Source: Clostridiales bacterium UBA929
GTDB taxonomy: Bacteria; Bacillota; Clostridia; Oscillospirales; UBA929
Reading direction: 5' to 3'
NCBI GenBank assembly: GCA_002293625.1
Contig: DBDP01000186.1
Location: 1 to 5,557, forward strand
DNA: 5,557 nt
Shown here: in pieces, positions 1 through 5,554 of the stretch
Numbering within the stretch: the stretch's first letter is position 1
Layout: every line of letters begins with the position of its first letter
The notes under the pieces: model-generated
The model's database searches: none
What the model saw: the letters and a program-made list of their open reading frames with translations, nothing else
Told to the model about the DNA's origin: nothing
Position numbers and translations under genes: made by a program

Positions 1-29
1 GGCTTTTTGGGGGAACTCAAGGAACCGTG

Positions 30-1256
30 TCAGCAAATCCGCACCGCGCCCTGCCCGCGAATCCGCGCGGCAACGCAACACCCGAAAGCGGTCTCCATCG
101 CCGCTTGGTAGGCGCTTGCCAAATCGTCCGGCACAAACGCCTGAATCGTCCCCGCGAAGCCGCCGCCGTGAACACGCTGCGCCCCCCTCCCTTTGAGAAG
201 CGATTCGGAATAGGCAAGCGCAACCCCAAGATCCTGCCGCACGCCGCTGACGACATTTTGCAAATACATAAACGATGACTGCCCCGATGCGTCGATAAGA
301 TCCAAAAACGTCTGTATGTCTCCGCGCTTCAGCGCCGCCGCTTCGGATTTTACCCGCTCATTCTCGGTTAGGTAATGGTACGCCCGCAGAACGGCGCGCC
401 CGGATATTTTTTCACGCAGGACAGGCATTTTGGAAAGAAACAATGCCGGAGAGACGTCCCGCAGTGTTTTCTTGCCGAACACCGACGCGGCTGCCTTCAT
501 CTCGCGCGGAATGGCGGCGTAATCCTCCCCCAGCCCGGCATGACTGCCGATCGGACCGGAAATAAATAGCGTATACCCCTTGAAATCGCATGATACCGGC
601 TCGGTATGCGGTTGTTCAGAGTCCCGGAAGTCGATTAGCGACAGACCGCCGAGAGCGCTGGAAAGCTGATCCATCATCCCGGATGGTTTTTGCCAAAATT
701 CATTTTCCGCGAACCGCCCGATCTTCGCCATCTCCGCCGGTTCGGGAACGGCATCACCGTATAAGTCGCCAAGAATCAGGCAAATAAGGTTTTCAAACGC
801 CGCGGATGAGGATAGTCCCGAACCCGGCGGCACATCCGAGCAGGTGACGGCATCGAAACCGCCCACCGGCAAACCGCGCTTCTGAAAACCCTCACATATC
901 CCGTAAATAAGCTTATTGGCGGCATTTCCGCCGTCATCCGGATTTCGTAAATTTACATGATTCGCGCCAAAGCCGACCGAACGAATTCTGATAATATGGT
1001 CATCGTTTTTACGTGCCAGCGCGATTGTGTCAAGATGAATCGCCCCAGCCAGCACAAGACCGTTGTTGTGGTCGGTATGGTTGCCGCCGATTTCGGTTCT
1101 ACCGGGCGACGAGTAAAGCCGCACCTCTCCCGGGTGCTCCCATAAGGTCATCAGACTCTCAACACGCTGTATTGCCGAAGGGATATCGGCGTACAGCTCC
1201 GGCATTATAGTATCCCCGGCGCGTAAAATTTCGCACAGCTCGTTTAACTCCGGCAT
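30..1256 (-). CDS. Galactokinase-family GHMP sugar kinase (galK-like)
   Basis: This 408-residue protein is predicted to be a cytoplasmic ATP-dependent kinase that phosphorylates a hexose at C1. Seen in the sequence: the galactokinase signature at residues 51-66 (PGRTEIGGNHTDHNNG), the GHMP ATP-binding loop at 142-154 (VPPGSGLSSSAAF), the catalytic-base region at 191-197 (PSGMMDQ, Asp196) and the C-terminal GHMP glycine motif at 362-370 (VHGGGFAGT). The signature differs from classical galactokinases (GRxNLIGEHTDY): Glu replaces Asn, Asn59 replaces the sugar-contacting Glu, and His63 replaces Tyr. Length fits the family. The ATG at 1256 is preferred because the N-terminal 40 residues resemble the extra N-terminal segment I recall in clostridial homologues; an in-frame ATG at 1205 is the alternative. 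It starts one base after the nucleotidyltransferase stop and has no clear Shine-Dalgarno, so translational coupling is likely. Family membership is firm, but galactose as substrate is only inferred. Confidence 0.9.
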   Translation of the reverse strand: MPELNELCEILRAGDTIMPELYADIPSAIQRVESLMTLWEHPGEVRLYSSPGRTEIGGNHTDHNNGLVLAGAIHLDTIALARKNDDHIIRIRSVGFGANHVNLRNPDDGGNAANKLIYGICEGFQKRGLPVGGFDAVTCSDVPPGSGLSSSAAFENLICLILGDLYGDAVPEPAEMAKIGRFAENEFWQKPSGMMDQLSSALGGLSLIDFRDSEQPHTEPVSCDFKGYTLFISGPIGSHAGLGEDYAAIPREMKAAASVFGKKTLRDVSPALFLSKMPVLREKISGRAVLRAYHYLTENERVKSEAAALKRGDIQTFLDLIDASGQSSFMYLQNVVSGVRQDLGVALAYSESLLKGRGAQRVHGGGFAGTIQAFVPDDLASAYQAAMETAFGCCVAARIRGQGAVRIC

Positions 1257-1286
1257 ATTACCACAACGACGGGGGGTAGACCCCGT
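1254..1286 (-). promoter_or_regulatory. Translational-coupling junction between nucleotidyltransferase and kinase
   Basis: The nucleotidyltransferase stop and kinase start are fused as TAATATG, with one base between them. No purine-rich ribosome site precedes the kinase ATG. Instead, a possible 6-bp hairpin (ACGGGG / CCCCGT, loop TCTACC on the minus strand, 1286-1269) ends 12 bases before it, inside the last codons of the upstream gene. Reinitiation by ribosomes finishing the upstream gene is the likeliest mode. The hairpin may simply reflect the coding sequence. Confidence 0.55.
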
Positions 1287-2151
1287 TTTTCCTCAAATTC
1301 TCAATCGCCTTTACGACGGAGGGCTTATCTTCCCGGTACGTCACGCCGAACCATTGAGCATCGCTCTCCAAAACCCTCAGGGTAGCGCTTCCCTCCGCAA
1401 CCAATTCCCCGATCCGTCCCGGGAGCAGATACTCCCCTTTCAGCGGGTCTTTGTTATGTTCGAGGAAATCCGAAAACCCTTCCTCCAAGCGGTTAAACAC
1501 CTCCGGCAGGAACCCGAACAACTGCATTGATACGATGGTATCATCCGGAAGCGGTATCCATCTTTCGCCGTCTTCGGTATACGCCGCGCCGTTTTTGGTC
1601 TTTTTGATCTTCGTGCGCTCCGTTAACGTCTGTAAAAACCCGTTTTTGATTTCGCAGATGCCGCGCGCCACGGTTCCGTGTTCGGAGAGCGTGTTATTGA
1701 GTTTGTAACCGACCATCGCGTATCCGTCCGGTGAATCACTTAAAAACTTCGCCATCGTTGCGAACGCGTCTCTCCCGTAAAAATCGTCGGCGTTGATGAC
1801 GGCGAACGGCGTAACCACCGCGTCCTTTGCCGCCAGAACGGCATGACCCGTCCCCCACGGTTTTTCTCTGCCTTCCGGCGGTTTACGCCCGCCCGGTAAA
1901 TCATCAAGCTCCTGATATTCATACGTAATTTTATCTGTCTGCTTAGCTAGGCGCGTACCTACGGTTTCCATAAATTCTTTTTCAATGGCTTTTTTAATCA
2001 CGATTACGATCCTAGAAAATCCCGTTCTTAAGGCGTCAAATACCGAGAATTCCAGCAACGATTCACCGTTTTCGGTGACCGTCTCCATCTGTTTTAGTCC
2101 GCCGAAACGGCTTCCCATCCCCGCCGCCATGACAACCAATGTCGGCTGCAT
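1258..2151 (-). CDS. Sugar-phosphate nucleotidyltransferase (NTP_transferase family)
   Basis: This 297-residue GT-A-fold protein is predicted to transfer a nucleotidyl group from an NTP to a sugar-1-phosphate, giving an NDP-sugar and pyrophosphate in the cytoplasm. Seen: the nucleotide-binding signature at residues 7-21 (VMAAGMGSRFGGLKQ, with the G-x-G-x-R...K pattern and Lys20), the WGTGHAV motif at 99-105, and the metal-binding strand NADDFYG at 120-126. The C-terminus closes with WFGVTYREDKPSV (267-279). There is no left-handed beta-helix acyltransferase extension, so it is not a GlmU-type bifunctional enzyme. The open frame continues upstream to a GTG at 2202, but the signature begins properly only from the ATG at 2151, which has a strong AAAAGGGAGG ribosome site six bases upstream. 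Directly before a galactokinase-like gene, it may convert that kinase's product, acting in place of GalT. This is inference; the true sugar and nucleotide cannot be read from the sequence. Confidence 0.92.
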   Translation of the reverse strand: MQPTLVVMAAGMGSRFGGLKQMETVTENGESLLEFSVFDALRTGFSRIVIVIKKAIEKEFMETVGTRLAKQTDKITYEYQELDDLPGGRKPPEGREKPWGTGHAVLAAKDAVVTPFAVINADDFYGRDAFATMAKFLSDSPDGYAMVGYKLNNTLSEHGTVARGICEIKNGFLQTLTERTKIKKTKNGAAYTEDGERWIPLPDDTIVSMQLFGFLPEVFNRLEEGFSDFLEHNKDPLKGEYLLPGRIGELVAEGSATLRVLESDAQWFGVTYREDKPSVVKAIENLRKNGVYPPSLW

Positions 2152-2157
2152 AGTAAA

Positions 2158-2167
2158 CCTCCCTTTT
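2158..2167 (-). promoter_or_regulatory. Ribosome binding site deciding the nucleotidyltransferase start
   Basis: AAAAGGGAGG lies six bases before the ATG at 2151. It supports this start over the GTG at 2202, whose extra 17 residues would be translated from the hairpin region and the ribosome site itself. Confidence 0.8.
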
Positions 2168-2185
2168 AAAACGTAATTACTTCTC

Positions 2186-2204
2186 GGGCGGGATGACCCC
2201 ACCC
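2186..2204. repeat. GC-rich hairpin directly after the oxidoreductase stop codon
   Basis: On the minus strand GGGTGGG and CCCGCCC flank a GTCAT loop, a 7-bp stem with one T-G wobble. It abuts the TAG stop (2207-2205), so the stop is part of a GTAGGGG string. No T-tract follows, so it is not a standard terminator. The gap continues with AT-rich sequence to the nucleotidyltransferase ribosome site. Confidence 0.6.
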
Positions 2205-3308
2205 CTACGAGCTTCTTTTTTGGTTTAAGTGCCGGAGGAATAAATCCTCATCGACCGGCAACTCCACAGTTTCGCCAAGCCAAGATGACAAGTGCATCGC
2301 GTTGGATAGCTCCAGCCCGTGGATCCCCTCCGAACCGTGAGCGACCAGCGGCTCACCGCGCAGGATATTGGCGGCGAACGCGTTAATTACACCCGCGTGC
2401 TGCGGGTTCTCGCCGTCGGTTTCTACCTCTTCGATGGTGTGCGGCGGAATGGGGAAACTCTCCCGCACCGTATTACAGTAAACGCGCTCGTTTTCGGCAA
2501 GACGCCACAGGGTGAGTTTCCCGTTTTCGCAGACCAGCTTACCGCCCTCCAGCGTAAGCTCCAAACGGTTGGTGCCGGGTGCGTCGGCCGTGGACGTGAC
2601 GAAAACGCCGGTCGCGCCGCCGGGAAACTCCAAGTATGCCGTAACGTCGTCCTCAACCTCAATATCGTGCCATTTCCCTTCGTGGCAGAACGCGCGGAGG
2701 CGGCTCGGTATCCCGCAAATCCATTGCAACAAATCAAGGTTGTGCGGGCATTGATTGAGCAGTACGCCGCCGCCTTCTCCGTCCCACGATGCCCGCCAGC
2801 CGCCCGAATCGTAATAAAACTTTGGACGGTACCAGTCGGTGATGATCCAATTCATTCGCTTCAACGCACCCAGCTCTCCGCCGTGTACAAGCTCGCGCAT
2901 CTTTCGGTAGAGGCAGTCGGTGCGCTGGTTGAACATCATCCCGAACGTGAGGTTGGGGTATTTCTCCGCTTCTTCATTCATCTCCCGAACCTGCTTTGTA
3001 TACACTCCGGCGGGTTTTTCGCACAACACATGCAAACCACTCCGAAATGCTTGTATCGCAAGTTCCGGGTGTTGGTAGTGCGGCACGGCAATCAACACCG
3101 CATCGCATTCGCCGCTTTCAATCAGCTCCGACCCTTCATGGAACACGGCGGCTTCGGCAACCGCTTGCTTCGCAAGCAATCGCTTCTCCTCCAAGCGATC
3201 CGCTATGGCGGTCAGCTCTACGTCCGGAGCAAGACCTTCCGTGATGATACCGATATGCCTCGTTCCGATATTGCCCGCACCGATAATCCCCAGCCTTAAC
3301 TTCCGCAT
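2205..3308 (-). CDS. Gfo/Idh/MocA-family NAD(P)-dependent oxidoreductase
   Basis: This 367-residue protein is a predicted cytoplasmic dehydrogenase of the Gfo/Idh/MocA family, which oxidises or reduces hydroxyls of sugars, inositols and NDP-sugars. Seen: an N-terminal Rossmann fold with GAGNIG at residues 10-15; an acidic residue at the end of the second strand (Asp37), which usually favours NAD over NADP; the family EKP motif at 97-99 with the catalytic Lys98; and the substrate-domain motif GGGVLLNQCPHNLDLLQW at 179-196, with His189 and Asp192 in the usual catalytic positions. The length is typical and the frame intact. The ATG at 3308 begins immediately before the Rossmann strand and has an AAAGGAG site ten bases upstream. 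It follows ftsZ by 50 bases containing a GC-rich palindrome and precedes the nucleotidyltransferase by 53. The substrate cannot be assigned; family members in such contexts act on free sugars as often as on NDP-sugars. Confidence 0.95.
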   Translation of the reverse strand: MRKLRLGIIGAGNIGTRHIGIITEGLAPDVELTAIADRLEEKRLLAKQAVAEAAVFHEGSELIESGECDAVLIAVPHYQHPELAIQAFRSGLHVLCEKPAGVYTKQVREMNEEAEKYPNLTFGMMFNQRTDCLYRKMRELVHGGELGALKRMNWIITDWYRPKFYYDSGGWRASWDGEGGGVLLNQCPHNLDLLQWICGIPSRLRAFCHEGKWHDIEVEDDVTAYLEFPGGATGVFVTSTADAPGTNRLELTLEGGKLVCENGKLTLWRLAENERVYCNTVRESFPIPPHTIEEVETDGENPQHAGVINAFAANILRGEPLVAHGSEGIHGLELSNAMHLSSWLGETVELPVDEDLFLRHLNQKRSS

Positions 3309-3330
3309 GGCAAGAGGTCTCCTTTACAGC

Positions 3331-3355
3331 TTTCCCCCGCCGCAGGCGGGGGAAA
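3331..3355. repeat. Perfect GC-rich palindrome between ftsZ and the oxidoreductase gene
   Basis: TTTCCCCCGCC (3331-3341) and its exact reverse complement (3345-3355) are separated by GCA, giving an 11-bp stem with a 3-base loop. The right arm ends in AAA on either strand and no T-tract follows on either side, so it is not a classical intrinsic terminator. It starts three bases after the ftsZ stop codon. Possible roles are a REP-like dispersed element, a 3'-end stabiliser of ftsZ mRNA, or partial attenuation of the downstream genes. Confidence 0.8.
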
Positions 3356-3358
3356 CTC

Positions 3359-4504
3359 TTACTTTTTATTGAAGATTCGGAAGATTGATTCAAACGGGTC
3401 TTCTTCCGGCGGCTCTTCTTTAGGGGGCGGCGTCGCCGGGAAAGAGGTTGATGCCGCCGCGGCTTCGGTTGTCTGCGGCTTGGGAGCAGACGAAGATACC
3501 GCCGCCGCCGAGCCGGAGAAGAGACTGCCGTCTTCGTGAATCATGGTGCCCTCGTCGAAACCGGTCGCGATGACGATGACGCGAATCTCATCGTCCATCG
3601 TCTCGTCGATCGCTGCGCCGAAGATGATATTGGCATCGTGGTGAACGGCGCTTTTCACCATGTTGGCGGCTAACTCCACATCGTCCAGCGCGAGGTCTGG
3701 ATCACCCGTGATGTTGATGATTACGCCCTTTGCGCCGTTAATTGTTGTCTCCAATAGGGGGCTTTGGATAGCCTGACGGCTCGCTTCCTCAGCCTTCGCT
3801 TTACCGCTTGCGCGACCCACGCCGATGTGGGCGTAACCCGCGTCACGCATGATTGAGCTGACGTCGGCGAAATCGAGGTTAATCAGTTGGGTTGTGTTGA
3901 TGAGGTCGGAGATGCTCTGCACCGACTGTTTCAGCACATCGTCGGCGATTTTGAAGCCGGTCGCGAACGATATCTTCTCGGTGGATACCAGTTTCAGGCG
4001 TTCGTTCGGGATTACAATCAGCGAATCAACGCGGCTGCGCAGCTCTTCGATACCCGCTTCGGCTTGTTTCATACGGTGAGGACCTTCAAAATGGAAAGGT
4101 TTTGTTACGATGCCGATCGTAAGAATCTGCTGCTCACGGGCAATGTCGGCCACAATCGGCGCCGCGCCGGTGCCGGTGCCGCCGCCCATTCCCGCCGAGA
4201 TAAACACCATGTCGGTGTCGGTGAGGAGCTTGGCCATATCCTGGCGGCTCTCCTCCATCGACTTACGCCCGATTTCCGGGTTGGAACCGGCACCCTTGCC
4301 GCCCGTCTGCTTCTCTCCGATTTGCAGCTTATGCGTCGCGCGCGCTTTCACGAGTGCCTGACGGTCGGTATTGACAGCGACCATCTCGGCGCTTGTAACA
4401 CCCGCTTCCATCATGCGGTTGACGACGTTATTGCCGCCGCCGCCGATGCCTACGACTTTGATCGATACGACGCTCTCGCTGCCGCTGTCCAGTTCAAAAG
4501 CCAT
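3359..4504 (-). CDS. ftsZ: Cell division protein FtsZ (tubulin-like GTPase)
   Basis: FtsZ polymerises with GTP into the Z-ring at midcell and recruits the divisome. The 381-residue product shows the N-terminal nucleotide-binding strand (VVGIGGGGNNVV, residues 17-28), the tubulin signature GGGTGTG at 107-113, and the T7 synergy loop NLDFADV at 209-215 with the two aspartates (211, 214) that complete the GTPase site of the neighbouring subunit. The globular core ends near residue 317. An Ala/Ser/Pro/Glu-rich linker follows (about 329-370), then the tail DPFESIFRIFNKK, which differs from the common D-IP-FL type tail. The frame extends upstream to an ATG at 4591, but that ATG lies in the -10 box of the likely promoter. 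The ATG at 4504 has an AGGGGG site eight bases upstream and gives a normal FtsZ N-terminus. ftsQ lies directly upstream with no ftsA between. Identification is essentially certain. Confidence 0.98.
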   Translation of the reverse strand: MAFELDSGSESVVSIKVVGIGGGGNNVVNRMMEAGVTSAEMVAVNTDRQALVKARATHKLQIGEKQTGGKGAGSNPEIGRKSMEESRQDMAKLLTDTDMVFISAGMGGGTGTGAAPIVADIAREQQILTIGIVTKPFHFEGPHRMKQAEAGIEELRSRVDSLIVIPNERLKLVSTEKISFATGFKIADDVLKQSVQSISDLINTTQLINLDFADVSSIMRDAGYAHIGVGRASGKAKAEEASRQAIQSPLLETTINGAKGVIINITGDPDLALDDVELAANMVKSAVHHDANIIFGAAIDETMDDEIRVIVIATGFDEGTMIHEDGSLFSGSAAAVSSSAPKPQTTEAAAASTSFPATPPPKEEPPEEDPFESIFRIFNKK

Positions 4505-4512
4505 ACATTTTA

Positions 4513-4518
4513 CCCCCT
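4513..4518 (-). promoter_or_regulatory. Ribosome binding site deciding the ftsZ start
   Basis: AGGGGG lies eight bases before the ATG at 4504. It selects this start over the in-frame ATG at 4591, which would add 29 residues with no FtsZ-like character and sits in the promoter. Confidence 0.75.
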
Positions 4519-4589
4519 GCGGTCTTTCGTGTGCTTTCATATGTGCAAAGACAAAAGCTTTACTGTGTACTTGTCCCATGCTTTTAACC

Positions 4590-4618
4590 ATTGTATTCTA
4601 TATTGAAAAGGATGTCAA
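4590..4618 (-). promoter_or_regulatory. Sigma-A type promoter for ftsZ
   Basis: On the minus strand a perfect -35 box TTGACA (4618-4613) is followed by a 17-base spacer and a TACAAT -10 box (4595-4590), five of six matches to TATAAT. The -35 contains the TGA stop codon of ftsQ. Transcription would start near 4583, leaving a leader of about 80 bases before ftsZ. This would let ftsZ be expressed independently of, and in addition to, read-through from ftsQ. It also rules out the upstream ATG at 4591 as a start on this transcript. Confidence 0.85.
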
Positions 4619-5370
4619 GGGAAATTTCCTTTGTCCGGCACGAAACGGGAGGGCTGATCCTCCGCCACCGGCGCGAGATACAGCGTTCCCGCGCCTTTGT
4701 CAGAAATTTGCTCCAGCGCCAAAACCATCGTTTGCATTTTTTTTTCAAGCATGTCCGGCGTACCCAACTCCACTTTATACTCGCCGTAGGTAAAGCGCAG
4801 ATTGGAAAGCTGGCTGACATCCAGCTCTGTTACGCCGTCCCAAAGTTCATGCGCCTGCAACGCCCTTAAAAGCTCCAAAAGCGGTTCGCTTTTGGGCTTG
4901 TCCTCATCGGGGAAATTCAGCTCGTCCCCCAAAAGCGGGGCGGTAAGCGTAACCCCTCTCACCACCGGAAGCTTTGGCGGCGTCAGCACGGCCACCGACT
5001 CCAATAAGTTTCCCTGCGTATCAAACAGCCAATAGGAACCGCGGTTCTCGATCATTCCGGCGGGCGCGGCTTCGGTGAGATGAATTACCACCGTACCCGG
5101 CAGATCACGCGATATACGCACCGCGTCCGCATACGGCAGTTTCCCCAAAATGTTTTTGGCCGCGGCGCTCTTGTTGATTAAAAAGATGTTGTCCCCCGAT
5201 TCAATCCCACTCAAGCTCGCCACTTCTTGCTCGTCATACACCGCCGCGCCCTCGACACGAATTTCCCTAACCTTAAAGAACAAACCCGACGAGAGGACAA
5301 ATGCGATAATCAGCGCGACAACCACAAAAAAGACCAGCAAAAAGCTGTATCTGCGCCGTTTCTTTTGCAT
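4615..5370 (-). CDS. ftsQ: Cell division protein FtsQ/DivIB
   Basis: This is a predicted bitopic divisome protein of 251 residues; FtsQ/DivIB bridges early and late division proteins through the FtsL/FtsB complex. Seen: a short cytoplasmic stretch rich in Lys/Arg (QKKRRR, residues 2-7), one hydrophobic membrane segment at about 9-30, then an extracytoplasmic POTRA domain at about 32-101, starting FFKVREIRVEG and carrying SRDLPGTVVIHLTEAAPAG, a typical POTRA-to-FtsQ junction. The FtsQ/DivIB domain follows to about 235 (YWLFDTQGNLLE; VTELDVSQLSNLRFTY). The frame can be extended to a TTG at 5436, but the ATG at 5370 has a near-perfect AAAGGAGG site eight bases upstream and places the charged and membrane segments at the N-terminus. 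Its TGA stop lies inside the -35 box of the ftsZ promoter. Sequence conservation in this family is low, so the call rests on architecture, motifs and the ftsZ neighbour. Confidence 0.9.
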   Translation of the reverse strand: MQKKRRRYSFLLVFFVVVALIIAFVLSSGLFFKVREIRVEGAAVYDEQEVASLSGIESGDNIFLINKSAAAKNILGKLPYADAVRISRDLPGTVVIHLTEAAPAGMIENRGSYWLFDTQGNLLESVAVLTPPKLPVVRGVTLTAPLLGDELNFPDEDKPKSEPLLELLRALQAHELWDGVTELDVSQLSNLRFTYGEYKVELGTPDMLEKKMQTMVLALEQISDKGAGTLYLAPVAEDQPSRFVPDKGNFP

Positions 5371-5378
5371 GTCGCGTT

Positions 5379-5386
5379 CCTCCTTT
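5379..5386 (-). promoter_or_regulatory. Ribosome binding site deciding the ftsQ start
   Basis: AAAGGAGG lies eight bases before the ATG at 5370. This near-consensus site fixes the start there rather than at the upstream in-frame TTG at 5436. Confidence 0.85.
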
Positions 5387-5405
5387 GTGCAGGTTGCAGA
5401 CAAAG

Positions 5406-5499
5406 CCGTTTTGCTCTGAGCGAAGCGAATTGTCAAGAGAGAAAAACTGGAGCAAATCCGCAGATTTGTGAAGTTTTTTGAACTTGCCGGGCAAAACGG
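5406..5499. repeat. Nested imperfect inverted repeat in the ftsQ leader
   Basis: Four pairs of complementary blocks are nested around one tetraloop: CCGTTTTGC (5406-5414) with GCAAAACGG (5491-5499); CAAG (5434-5437) with CTTG (5483-5486); AAAAACT (5442-5448) with AGTTTTT (5472-5478); and CAAATC (5453-5458) with GATTTG (5463-5468) around CGCA. Together these are 26 base pairs with small internal loops, except for one 19-base bulge on the low-coordinate arm. It lies upstream of the ftsQ ribosome site. It could be a structured leader RNA or a small palindromic mobile repeat. Confidence 0.6.
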
Positions 5500-5531
5500 T
5501 GTATGGCTGCACGACTATATTTTCTGTCTGT

Positions 5532-5554
5532 GGCGCGCCGAGGGCGACGCGCCC
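5532..5554. repeat. GC-rich hairpin at the window edge
   Basis: GGCGCG (5532-5537) pairs with CGCGCC (5548-5553); an alternative overlapping stem is GGGCG (5542-5546) with CGCCC (5550-5554). Read on the minus strand the window begins GTAGGGCGCG, similar in style to the GTAGGGG element after the oxidoreductase gene. It is cut by the window edge, so its full extent is unknown. Confidence 0.45.

Noticed and set aside
1..29. Terminator for the operon after the kinase gene
   Set aside because: The 29 bases beyond the stop show no stem followed by a T-tract; the sequence ends too soon to judge.
1269..1290. Intrinsic terminator on the plus strand (ACGGGG / CCCCGT followed by TTTTT)
   Set aside because: It lies inside the 3' coding end of the nucleotidyltransferase, encoding NGVYPPSLW on the other strand, and no plus-strand gene exists upstream for it to terminate. 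Probably coincidental.
2319..3299. 326-codon open frame on the plus strand
   Set aside because: It is fully antisense to the oxidoreductase gene, whose motifs are unmistakable. The translation shows no recognisable domain and has no ribosome site of note; long antisense frames are common opposite GC-rich codons.
4505..4560. Weak hairpin in the ftsZ leader (GTCTTT / AAAGAC with a 19-base loop)
   Set aside because: Only six pairs with a long loop; likely by chance and not matching any riboswitch architecture I know.
3887..4606. 239-codon open frame on the plus strand
   Set aside because: It is antisense to ftsZ, including its promoter and leader, with no domain character; a compositional shadow.
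5408..5436. Possible promoter for ftsQ with a perfect TTGACA at 5436-5431
   Set aside because: The hexamer 17 bases downstream is CAAAAC, only three of six matches to TATAAT, and neighbouring spacings are no better. The ftsQ promoter may lie outside the window.
5273..5512. 79-codon minus-strand frame overlapping the ftsQ leader and start
   Set aside because: It runs through the inverted repeat, overlaps ftsQ in another frame and resembles no protein I recognise.
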